Positions 34,667 through 41,819 of a stretch of 64,000 nt of DNA are shown in pieces (position 1 is the stretch's first letter; each line of letters starts with the position of its first letter). The DNA is from Candidatus Sumerlaeota bacterium. GTDB taxonomy: Bacteria > Sumerlaeota > Sumerlaeia > MWCT01 > JAUWMI01. The translations under genes and the position numbers were made by a program. The stretch covers positions 62,001-126,000 of the forward strand of contig JAUWMI010000001.1 of NCBI GenBank assembly GCA_030613245.1, read 5' to 3'. A model generated the notes under the pieces. The model had not been told where the DNA came from. It saw only the letters and a program-made list of their open reading frames with translations, and did not search any database.

Positions 34667-36712
34667 ATGGGAAATGATCGAGAGGTCTGGCTGAACATAA
34701 AAGATGCTGCACTAATTCATCATAGGCATGAAAAGACCATATTCCGAAGGATGCAAGCTGGGCAGTTTGTGATAAGATGGGTTGCTTCTCAGGGATGCAA
34801 AGGGGCGAAGATAGAGGTTGCGCTCTCGTCCCTTCCCGAGCTGATCCAGGAGCGATACTGGCGGCAGAGGTGTCCGAAGTTATTCGAAGGGAAAGATACC
34901 ACCTGGATGATGCGGGGAAGCAAAAAGAAGCACGAGACCGCGGGCTTGCGGAAAGACCTGCTCGAGAAGCTGAACGACGAATTGAACAACAGGGACGGCA
35001 GGTCGAAGACGGAAATCATCGAAGGGTTCGTGCATAAATACAACGCAGCGGAGATCGACGAGCGGATCCTGGCGATCCTGGGACCAAGAACCGTGCGTAC
35101 GTTTAATCGCTGGCGTCGCGAAGATCGCGACTATGGCATGGAGGGCCTCGTGCCGGGTTGGACTTCAAAGACGTTCGACGAACTTCCGATAGACGAGAAG
35201 GTGCTGCTCCATTCCTTATGGCTCAATGAGAACAGACCGTCGGTCGCGTTCGTATACCGCAAGTACAAGGAAGAGGGCTTTGATACGCTCACCCTCGCGC
35301 GCGTGCGCGCGTACCTTAATAGGATTCCCGACGCAGTGAAGTGCAGATACCGCGAAGGCAAGAAGGCGTACAAGGACCGCTTCGGGCAATACATTGAACG
35401 CGATTATTCGAAGGTGCGGGCGAACGAGATCTGGGTCGGGGATCATTGTCAGCTCGATTTCGCAATCGAAGGCTTCAACGGCAAGGCGCTTTTCCCATGG
35501 ATCACGGTATGGATGGACATTCGGAGTCGCAAGGTGATGGGCTTCTGCATCCATCCCAGTCCATGCACGGAGACGATCGTGGCGTCATTCAGGTCCGCGG
35601 CGCTGAAGCACGGACTGCCGGAGCAGGTGCTGATCGACAACGGGAAGGACTTCTCGTCGCGGCGGTTCAGCGGAGGGCGGAAGCGGTCCAGGCTGCGGAT
35701 CGATAAGCGGAAGATGACCAGTCTGCTTCACGGGCTGAAGGTGGAAGCGCGCTTCTGCAATCCCTACAATCCCAGGTCGAAGCCGGTCGAGCGGTTCTTC
35801 AGAACGATGAAGGACGACTTCGAAAAAGGGTGGGACACCTATCGCGGCAGGTACAGGGGCAAGGAGCGGCCGGAAGGTCTGGAGGCGGTGCTGAAGGATC
35901 CGAGCAGATTGCCGGGGCTGCCGGAAGTGGATGCGGCATTGCAAGCATGGATCGAGGAATACCATGCGCGTCCGCACCGCGGGCAGGCGATGGACGGGAA
36001 GAGCCCGGACCAGGTATGGCGGGAGACGCTAGGCGAGAAGCGAGAAGTCGATCCGGAGCGGCTGAGGCTGGCGATGATGGTTGCCGAGGACCGCATGATC
36101 CGCAGGAACGGGATAAGCATCTTCGGGCAGGTCTACTGGGACGAGGCGATGTGGCGATACAAAGGCAAGCGGGTACGCGTGCGATACGACGTTCATGACC
36201 TCGGCCGCATCGACGTTTACGACCAGGAAGAAAACAGGTATCTATTCACGGCCGAGTGTAGGCCGATGGCGCAATGGCGGGCGTGCCAGGACGACATCAA
36301 ACGGGCGCAGAAGGAAGGGCGGGAAGAGAGGAAACAAGTGGAGGAATTTGCGAACGTGGTACACCGCGGCCGTCGTGGCATGCAACCGGCGGCGCGGGCG
36401 ATACAGACGAAGCGAGATTCGTTAATCAGTAGACAGGAAGAAAATCCGGGAATGCCTGCACGCCGACCCGCCTGCAGGAGCCTTGCGGCGGGTAGGACAA
36501 GTTCTTTGGCAGGCGGGGAGGACGACGGGAATGAACTTCACAATCTGGTCGCGCAGCGAAAGGGATTATCTGGAAGCACAGCGGAAAGCGGAAGCGACGA
36601 TGGAAGCAGACGAAGACCAATCTTCAAGTATTACTGGGAGAAGGAAGACTGGGAGCGGCGCGAGCGAGCCCGGGCCGACTCGGACGGCGAAGAGACTGGC
36701 GAGATTCATTAG
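34667..36712 (+). CDS. MuA-type DDE transposase
   Basis: 681 residues; MuA has 663. The N-terminal winged helix (LNIKDAALIHHRHEKTIFRRM) matches the Mu end-binding domain. The catalytic rve core has Asp259 (WVGDHCQLD), Asp324 (VLIDNGKDF) and Glu375 (SKPVERFFR), with spacings near those of MuA (269, 336, 392). A beta-barrel follows (RRNGISIFG ... KRVRVRYD). The last 120 residues are low-complexity and charged, include codons derived from a GC-rich repeat (36465-36518) and overlap the MuB frame. The enzyme should bind both prophage ends and perform strand transfer for integration and replicative transposition. A ribosome site GAGG precedes ATG. Confidence 0.95.
   Translation: MGNDREVWLNIKDAALIHHRHEKTIFRRMQAGQFVIRWVASQGCKGAKIEVALSSLPELIQERYWRQRCPKLFEGKDTTWMMRGSKKKHETAGLRKDLLEKLNDELNNRDGRSKTEIIEGFVHKYNAAEIDERILAILGPRTVRTFNRWRREDRDYGMEGLVPGWTSKTFDELPIDEKVLLHSLWLNENRPSVAFVYRKYKEEGFDTLTLARVRAYLNRIPDAVKCRYREGKKAYKDRFGQYIERDYSKVRANEIWVGDHCQLDFAIEGFNGKALFPWITVWMDIRSRKVMGFCIHPSPCTETIVASFRSAALKHGLPEQVLIDNGKDFSSRRFSGGRKRSRLRIDKRKMTSLLHGLKVEARFCNPYNPRSKPVERFFRTMKDDFEKGWDTYRGRYRGKERPEGLEAVLKDPSRLPGLPEVDAALQAWIEEYHARPHRGQAMDGKSPDQVWRETLGEKREVDPERLRLAMMVAEDRMIRRNGISIFGQVYWDEAMWRYKGKRVRVRYDVHDLGRIDVYDQEENRYLFTAECRPMAQWRACQDDIKRAQKEGREERKQVEEFANVVHRGRRGMQPAARAIQTKRDSLISRQEENPGMPARRPACRSLAAGRTSSLAGGEDDGNELHNLVAQRKGLSGSTAESGSDDGSRRRPIFKYYWEKEDWERRERARADSDGEETGEIH
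36465..36518. repeat. GC-rich REP-like repeat inside the transposase 3' region
   Basis: The block begins GACCCGCCTGCAGGAG, continues CCTTGCGGCGGG and ends with GTTCTTTGGCAGGCGGG. It shares these segments, partly inverted, with a repeat at 52873-52937. It is read in frame within the transposase tail. It looks like a dispersed chromosomal repeat that entered the phage. Confidence 0.55.
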
Positions 36713-37556
36713 CGATCGCAACCTGCGGCAGGCGGCGGTTGCACGCTCGCTCGGCGTAAGCGGTGCGCGGCTGTCGCAGTATTTGTCCGGTACGTACAAG
36801 GGCGATGTCGAGTCGCTCGACACGCGGGCAGAAGTTTATCTCGCGCGCGAGGAACAGAAACTTCGCGAGCCGCTAACCAGGCTCAAGTTCCGCGCAACGT
36901 CGGCTTACAGAAAAATGGAAGAAACCCTGGACACGGCATATATCGAAGGCGACATCGCCGTGGTAGTAGGCAGCTCGGGCGTGGGCAAGACGGTCGGCGC
37001 GGAGCATTATTGTCTCGAGCATCCGGATTGCATTTTCATCGATTGCGATCCCTCGTTCACGGTGCGCGTGCTCGTGAATGAGATCCTGCACAAGCTGGGG
37101 ACGCAACCGCGCGGCACGATTCACGCTGCGATGGAGCAGATCATACAGCGCCTGGCCGGCACGGGGCGGATGATCGTGGTCGACGAGGCGGAACATCTTT
37201 CGTATCGTTCGCTTGAGATCATACGCAGAATTCATGACAAGACGGAAATAGGCTTGTGCCTTTGCGGAATGCAGCGGCTGATCGAGAACTTGCGCGGCGG
37301 CGGGCAGTATCAGCAGCTTTATAGCCGCGTCGGGGTATTCTGCGACCTTCGCAAACTCGAGCCGAAGGACATCGAGACGATACTCGATCAGGTGAAGACG
37401 TCGAAAGAGACGAAGCGCGCGCTGCTGGCATCGGCGCAAGGGAATGCGCGCAGGTTGCAGAAGCTGCTCAAGCGGACGGAACGCCTGGCGAAAATCAACG
37501 GGACCGAGATGACGCCGGAGATCGTGCAGAAGGCGGAAGGGCTTTTGATGGTATGA
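36600..37556 (+). CDS. MuB-type AAA+ ATPase, target-DNA activator
   Basis: About 318 residues from ATG 36600; the frame is open to 36483 but a longer form overlaps the transposase by over 180 bases. An N-terminal HTH (LRQAAVARSLGVSGARLSQYL) and the AAA+ core (Walker A GSSGVGKTV, Walker B MIVVDEAEHL) match MuB. A C-terminal helical part (GNARRLQKLLKRTERLA) is also MuB-like. MuB binds target DNA, stimulates MuA and gives target immunity. Even with the 36600 start the gene overlaps the transposase by 113 bases, and a later non-ATG start is possible. Confidence 0.9.
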   Translation: MEADEDQSSSITGRRKTGSGASEPGPTRTAKRLARFISDRNLRQAAVARSLGVSGARLSQYLSGTYKGDVESLDTRAEVYLAREEQKLREPLTRLKFRATSAYRKMEETLDTAYIEGDIAVVVGSSGVGKTVGAEHYCLEHPDCIFIDCDPSFTVRVLVNEILHKLGTQPRGTIHAAMEQIIQRLAGTGRMIVVDEAEHLSYRSLEIIRRIHDKTEIGLCLCGMQRLIENLRGGGQYQQLYSRVGVFCDLRKLEPKDIETILDQVKTSKETKRALLASAQGNARRLQKLLKRTERLAKINGTEMTPEIVQKAEGLLMV

Positions 37557-37588
37557 GAAAGGATTCATCCTGAAGGAGGCAGCGTAAG

Positions 37589-37774
37589 ATGGATAAGAAA
37601 GAAAAGGAAGAATGGGTAAATCAGTGCATAGCAAAGATACAGAATATAGAAAAAATGGTCGTGGACAGACCTCACAGCGAAGAATCTACAAATCTAAGTG
37701 ACGTGCTAGCTCGCATGGAGGAGGCGATTTTTTCTTTGGGCGAATATTATGATGAAGATGGGGAGATGGAATGA
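37589..37774 (+). CDS. Small acidic phage protein, unknown
   Basis: 61 residues, rich in Glu and Asp, predicted mainly helical, ending DEDGEME. A strong ribosome site (GAAGGAGG) sits in a TTCATCCTGAAGGAGG element that recurs at 52938. The stop overlaps the next start (ATGA at 37771). I do not recognise the family; small accessory genes at this position are common after the MuB gene. Confidence 0.65.
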   Translation: MDKKEKEEWVNQCIAKIQNIEKMVVDRPHSEESTNLSDVLARMEEAIFSLGEYYDEDGEME

Positions 37775-37962
37775 TCACCCGTAATTTTTACTGTGATACT
37801 TGTCGCGTTGAGTTCGCTATTACGGTTGAGCCCGGCAAGCCTGAAGAGGTCATAAAGAGGGAATTCCCCGACAGCATAGAGTGGCTCGACAAGCTGGACA
37901 AGGTAAATGTAATCGGCAAAATGGAATGCCCTGTTTGCGGGGAACCATTGAACTGTCTATAA
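37771..37962 (+). CDS. Small zinc-ribbon phage protein
   Basis: 63 residues with two CXXC pairs (CDTC near residue 8 and CPVC near residue 53), the arrangement of a zinc ribbon. It is coupled to the preceding gene by an ATGA overlap. No further domain is visible. It may bind nucleic acid or protein; function unknown. Confidence 0.65.
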   Translation: MITRNFYCDTCRVEFAITVEPGKPEEVIKREFPDSIEWLDKLDKVNVIGKMECPVCGEPLNCL

Positions 37963-38106
37963 ATAGGTTTCTTTTTTGCAATAGCTGCCAGGGTGCGAGG
38001 CGGCTGGCCGATAATGTGAGATATAAAAGTGGCCAAAAGGCAGGGGAGCCCTTGTTGAAGGCCCGCCAGTCGCCCGCCCCTTTCGCAAAGTAGCGAAGGA
38101 AATGAT

Positions 38107-38178
38107 ATGGATTTTTGGTCGATAGCATTTATATTCTTAGTGGGGGTATTGATTGGCTTGTATTTGAGGAGTATTTAA
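38107..38178 (+). CDS. 23-residue single-helix membrane peptide
   Basis: The frame encodes a peptide beginning MDFWSIAFIF, continuing with a Val/Leu/Ile/Gly-rich hydrophobic helix and ending YLRSI. A ribosome site (GAAGGA) lies nine bases before the ATG. Orientation and the early-region location suit a small phage membrane peptide. The very short length makes this uncertain. Confidence 0.4.
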   Translation: MDFWSIAFIFLVGVLIGLYLRSI

Positions 38179-38207
38179 TAACGTGAGCGCAATACCAAAG
38201 GGAAGAG

Positions 38208-38729
38208 ATGAAGATAGCTGAAGAGGTTCTGGCTGAAAGGTTCGTGCGCAAGGACGGATGCATTTCTTTCAAAGGCCCGGAATACAGCCTGGGCAGGGGC
38301 TGGTCGGGTCAGCACGTCTGCATAGTGATGAGCAATGAAGGCAGGCTCACGGCGATAAACGAAAGCGGCGAGCGGCGAACCTGCATAAAGAAGCCGCTAG
38401 TTCCCAGGCCGATGCTCAAGTGCAAAAAGTGCAAGAAGGTCAAGTTCATTTACGCATGCGGCCTTTGCGAGCCATGCTACGGTGAGGAGAAGCGGGGAAT
38501 CTATAAGGGACAAAAATCGAAGTTCCTTGACGGACGGGCGAAGAAGGGCAGATGCAGGCGATGCACAAGGGTCATGATGTTGGACAAGCAAGGCCATTGC
38601 TATGCTTGCGCCAATGCGATAGCCGTGGCGAGGGCGACGTCGCGAAAGAGAAACGGAAGAATCAGGGACCTGGAAGAACGCGTTCAGGCATTGGAGACAG
38701 ATGTAAGAAACCTGACGGAGGCTATGTAA
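38208..38729 (+). CDS. Zinc-finger protein with a transposase-barrel-like N-terminal domain
   Basis: 173 residues. Residues about 10-60 (RFVRKDGCISFKG ... GQHVCIVMSNEGRLTAI) resemble the small beta-barrel found after the DDE core of Mu-type and IS21-type transposases; compare RRNGISIFG in the transposase at 34667. Two zinc modules follow (CKKCKK ... CGLCEPC; CRRCTR ... CYAC), then a C-terminal coiled coil (RIRDLEERVQALETDVRNL). The stop overlaps the next start (TAATG). It may bind phage DNA ends or regulate transposition; that is inference from the barrel resemblance. Confidence 0.6.
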   Translation: MKIAEEVLAERFVRKDGCISFKGPEYSLGRGWSGQHVCIVMSNEGRLTAINESGERRTCIKKPLVPRPMLKCKKCKKVKFIYACGLCEPCYGEEKRGIYKGQKSKFLDGRAKKGRCRRCTRVMMLDKQGHCYACANAIAVARATSRKRNGRIRDLEERVQALETDVRNLTEAM

Positions 38730-38887
38730 TGCGACTGGGAGGCGAGATCCGGAACGTAAGTCCGATTGTGCTGAAGCCATTGATCGGAAAGATAAAAAAG
38801 CCACTGGGCTGGCGGATCGTGAAGACGTTGATTCATTTCGCAACCGCGATCATTATATGGGAGCTTATAGTACGGAAACTATTCTAA
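38729..38887 (+). CDS. Small single-pass membrane protein
   Basis: 52 residues starting at ATG 38729, overlapping the previous stop by one base (TAATG). A basic N-terminal half (LIGKIKKPLGWR) precedes one hydrophobic helix (LIHFATAIIIWELIV). It fits a small inner-membrane phage protein of unknown role. Confidence 0.55.
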   Translation: MRLGGEIRNVSPIVLKPLIGKIKKPLGWRIVKTLIHFATAIIIWELIVRKLF

Positions 38888-38906
38888 GGGAATGGAGGCG
38901 GTAGCT

Positions 38907-39359
38907 ATGAAAAAAAGCGCATTGATCATCTTCTCTCTGCTGGTGCTCGTGGCGGCAGTGTGTGTGGCCGTGTCGGGTATGAGAAGGGAAGCGGGCGACT
39001 GCCCGAACGTCTACGTCGACGGGAAGCGGGTCGGCGTCACTCTCAAAGATTGCCAGATGCGCGAGTATACGACCTTCACGCGCCTGCCCGAAGGAAGCAG
39101 CGTGGAGGTAAAGGGCGAGGATTACGAGACGGCGTACTTCAGAACTCTGGCGGTAGTGCGGCTCAAAAGGGACGCCCGGATCAAAGTCGGCAACGAATAC
39201 AAGCATAAGTGGCAGGTGGTAATCAGGGAGTGGTGCGTGAAGGACCATACTCCACGGGCATACATACGGCTGAAGAAGGGCGAAAGCCTGAAGTTCCGCG
39301 AACGGATCAAGGACGGCTACTACCTCATGGCAACTGGATGGTATGAGCCGTCGAGATAG
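38907..39359 (+). CDS. Exported phage protein, second paralogue
   Basis: About 150 residues from ATG 38907 (GGAGGCGG five bases upstream; an upstream ATG at 38892 is part of that site). A signal anchor (KKSALIIFSLLVLVAAVCVAV) is followed by CPNVYVDGKRVG, DCQMREYTTFTRLPEGS, GEDYETAY and a C-terminal LKFRERIKDGYYLMATGWYE. These blocks match the leftward gene at 32266 almost residue for residue, with the middle region diverged. The two cysteines may form a disulphide in the periplasm. It lies in the early rightward operon, so the two copies are probably expressed at different times. Family unknown. Confidence 0.8.
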   Translation: MKKSALIIFSLLVLVAAVCVAVSGMRREAGDCPNVYVDGKRVGVTLKDCQMREYTTFTRLPEGSSVEVKGEDYETAYFRTLAVVRLKRDARIKVGNEYKHKWQVVIREWCVKDHTPRAYIRLKKGESLKFRERIKDGYYLMATGWYEPSR

Positions 39360-39403
39360 AATGATAGCCACATACAATGCACTGAGACACAGAGGAGAAC
39401 GAT

Positions 39404-39946
39404 ATGGCAAGAGCAAAGCCTAGTAGGGACCCGGTCCTGCAAAGCTGGCAGCAAGTCGACAATTCAATGCGACGGATAGGCGAGATCACCGCCACTCTGG
39501 ATAAGGCCAATGCAGATCTCAATAAGAGAATTCAGACGATTCGTGAAAGCGTCGAGAGGACATACGCAGATTTGGCGAGGGAGAAACTGCGCCTGGAAAA
39601 GGACATTGAGGAATTCACCTGCTCGAGGCGGGACGAGTTCAAAGAGAAAAAAAGCAAGCCGCTCACGTTCGGGATCGTCTCCTTCAGGATCGTGCGGAAG
39701 CTGCTCGTCAAGAGCAACGCATTCACCGTGGAAGCCATCAAGAGAATACTCGGCCTCAATGCCCTGAAATATCTGCACGTCCAGGAAAAACCCAACAAGG
39801 AGACGCTTGCCGAGCTGGAGGACCAGGAGCTCAGGAATCTCGGCGTCATTCGCAAAATTACGGACGACTTCGGATACAAGCTGAACTGGCAGAATCTGCA
39901 GGAAGTCCTGGCGGAGAAGGCCGAGACGGCAGCGGGTAAAAAGTAG
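39404..39946 (+). CDS. Mu Gam-like host-nuclease inhibitor
   Basis: 180 residues; Mu Gam has 174. An N-terminal coiled coil (ITATLDKANADLNKRIQTI) is followed by the Gam core motif KPLTFGIVSFR. Gam binds double-stranded ends, is related to bacterial Ku and protects phage DNA from RecBCD-type nucleases. A ribosome site (AGGAG) lies in a spacer with a short periodic repeat (CACTGAGACACAGAGG). The position between the transposition and middle genes is as in Mu. Confidence 0.88.
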   Translation: MARAKPSRDPVLQSWQQVDNSMRRIGEITATLDKANADLNKRIQTIRESVERTYADLAREKLRLEKDIEEFTCSRRDEFKEKKSKPLTFGIVSFRIVRKLLVKSNAFTVEAIKRILGLNALKYLHVQEKPNKETLAELEDQELRNLGVIRKITDDFGYKLNWQNLQEVLAEKAETAAGKK

Positions 39947-39968
39947 ACAGTAGACAGCGGGCAGTAAA

Positions 39969-40289
39969 ATGGGAATGAGACCGGCAGGCAGGGGTAGGAT
40001 AGAGAATACAAAGTTCAGAACTTTGTGGGAAGCACTATGGCATGCAGAAGTTACTTCAGGTGCGGAGTACTGCAGGGAGACATACCCGAGTTTTTATGTC
40101 GTGTTCAGGCGGAGAATACTTTTCCCTTCAATACGCAGCAAGCTGGAAAAGGCCGTAATCTTCAAAAACGGAACGGGAGGGCAGTGGCAATTAACGCCAT
40201 TTGTAAATGCTGGACTAGAGATTGTCGACGTCCGCTGCATGCATATCAATGATAAGGTCGTAAAGCTAAGGCGGCGTAGGAAGAAATGA
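39969..40289 (+). CDS. Phage protein of unknown function
   Basis: 106 residues, basic, with a C-terminal RRRRKK tail and aromatic-rich middle (YPSFYVVFRRRILF). No recognised domain. Preceded by an AGTAGACAGTAGAC heptamer repeat and coupled to the next gene by ATGA (40286-40289). Confidence 0.6.
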   Translation: MGMRPAGRGRIENTKFRTLWEALWHAEVTSGAEYCRETYPSFYVVFRRRILFPSIRSKLEKAVIFKNGTGGQWQLTPFVNAGLEIVDVRCMHINDKVVKLRRRRKK

Positions 40290-40459
40290 AGATATACCGT
40301 ATCATGAATCTGAAGACAAAGCAGTGGTGGGAAGGACAGGCCAGGTCGGCTGAAGAGGCATGCTGCATGGCCGGATGGCTACTCTCACAATGCTGGATTC
40401 GGCAGAAATCATATAAAGGTAGCGGTGGATGGAAGAAGCCAGACAGGAAATCACGGTAA
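40286..40459 (+). CDS. Small phage protein with Trp- and Cys-rich core
   Basis: 57 residues. The pattern 'TKQWWEGQARSAEEACCMAGW' with a later GWKK resembles short phage proteins of unknown function that carry an A-x-EA-C...GW core. Its start overlaps the preceding stop (ATGA) and its end overlaps the next gene by 31 bases, which supports a packed operon. Confidence 0.5.
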   Translation: MKIYRIMNLKTKQWWEGQARSAEEACCMAGWLLSQCWIRQKSYKGSGGWKKPDRKSR

Positions 40460-40803
40460 CTCTGCAAAGAGAGAATCAGCTCAAGCATGCATGGATCGAT
40501 CAGGACGAGGAGAACTGCTGGGCATTGAAGAGCAAGCCCCGGGGACTGAAGTCTGGCGGTAGGATTTATTTCGTATGGCAGGACCAGGTTGTCGCCCTCG
40601 GCACGATCACGCGGATCCAGCCCATCGAGATGGACGGCGACGGGATTTTCATGGACGAGGACGAAGAGGCGGAGTCGGTGAACGGCTATCCTTCAGGCGC
40701 ACGATTCCTGGTATTTTTCAATGGCGTTATTCCCGGGCCGGGGACTGAGCATCATCACAAAAACTTCGAGCGCCACTATTGTCTGGAGGAATTGCATGAT
40801 TGA
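40429..40803 (+). CDS. Phage protein, possible PUA-like fold
   Basis: 124 residues, acidic. The segment LKSGGRIYFVWQDQVVALGTITRI resembles the strand pattern of ASCH/EVE-type PUA-like domains, but this is a weak match. The last eight bases overlap the radical SAM gene start, and a ribosome-like GGTGG precedes its ATG. Function unknown. Confidence 0.5.
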   Translation: MEEARQEITVTLQRENQLKHAWIDQDEENCWALKSKPRGLKSGGRIYFVWQDQVVALGTITRIQPIEMDGDGIFMDEDEEAESVNGYPSGARFLVFFNGVIPGPGTEHHHKNFERHYCLEELHD

Positions 40804-41716
40804 GATCAGACATGCGAAGAGATCGAGCTTCATAAGCCGCAAAAAGTTCGGCTGCGGCGAGGGGCCGGAGCAGATCATCTGCCCGCCGTTCTGGCAGGGC
40901 GTGCCGTTGGCGGTGGGCTGTCCGCTCGGTTGCTCTTATTGCTACCTCAAGCTGACGCTGCGGCACCGCAAAGGCAGGATCCTCGTATACAACAATCCGG
41001 AGGATCTGAAGATCCAGCTGCTCGAATTCGCGAAGCACCATCCAGGTGCAGTAGTGAATTTCGGCGAGACGGCCGACAGCGTGGCAATGGAAGAAGAGAC
41101 GGGATTCCTGCGTTTGCTTCGGGCAGCGATGTCGCAGTTAAAGGAGCAGGGTTTGGATCTGCATCCGCTATTGATCACGAAGCTAACCTATCCCATTGCC
41201 AGAATTTCCAAGGATCCAGATGGTACCATCTTCTCCTGGTCAATTACTTCACCGCAGACGCACTTCCTTTTTGAATGCGAGCACGTTATCAGAGGACTTG
41301 TAGTTCCCAGTATTCCGGAATTGAGATTGACCAATGCGCGTCTCATGATGACGATGGGATATCCCCTAAGGCTACGAATCGATCCAATCATACCACCACT
41401 TGAGGATTATAATAACATATTGGCGGATATTCGATTGCTCAAGCCGGAGCGAGTGACGCTTGGCACGCCACGGTTTTTCAAAGGCTGGCCGAACTTCGCG
41501 GACGAATTTGGCAGAGCGCTTTATTATAAGACGACCAGGGTGGACGGCGCGGACGGAAGGCGTCGTCTGCCATTTATGCAAAGAGTCGAGATTTACACGA
41601 AGTTCAAGAAGGCATTAGAGGGCGTTTCGGAGATTGCGCTCTGCAAGGAGACGCGGGCGATGTGGCAGGCCGTCGGCCTCGACTGGCGCCGCCCGAAATG
41701 CAATTGCATACCGTGA
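40796..41716 (+). CDS. Radical SAM protein, spore photoproduct lyase-like
   Basis: 306 residues from ATG 40796, which overlaps the upstream gene; this start precedes all conserved sequence. The radical SAM cluster motif is CPLGCSYC at Cys42, Cys46 and Cys49 (CX3CX2C) in GCPLGCSYCYL. Later blocks (NFGETADS, TKLTYPIARI, ITSPQTHFLFE, RIDPIIPPLEDY) follow the layout of SplB-family proteins, which open UV-induced thymine dimers with S-adenosylmethionine. The C-terminus ends KCNCIP, with possible extra cysteine ligands. Its presence in a Mu-like prophage suggests DNA-repair or DNA-modification cargo. Substrate is not shown by sequence. Confidence 0.75.
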   Translation: MIEIRHAKRSSFISRKKFGCGEGPEQIICPPFWQGVPLAVGCPLGCSYCYLKLTLRHRKGRILVYNNPEDLKIQLLEFAKHHPGAVVNFGETADSVAMEEETGFLRLLRAAMSQLKEQGLDLHPLLITKLTYPIARISKDPDGTIFSWSITSPQTHFLFECEHVIRGLVVPSIPELRLTNARLMMTMGYPLRLRIDPIIPPLEDYNNILADIRLLKPERVTLGTPRFFKGWPNFADEFGRALYYKTTRVDGADGRRRLPFMQRVEIYTKFKKALEGVSEIALCKETRAMWQAVGLDWRRPKCNCIP

Positions 41717-41819
41717 TTAGAAAAATTGTTACACTACCATGGAGACTAGTGCTGCGCTTCATCGGGCTTATTCTCTGGTGGGGGGCAACAAGAAAAATGA
41801 GCGGATGGTCGGATTGAGT

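Noticed and set aside
36873-37634. 253-codon minus-strand open frame over the MuB gene
   Set aside because: Antisense to a gene with clear Walker motifs; no ribosome site or recognisable domain.
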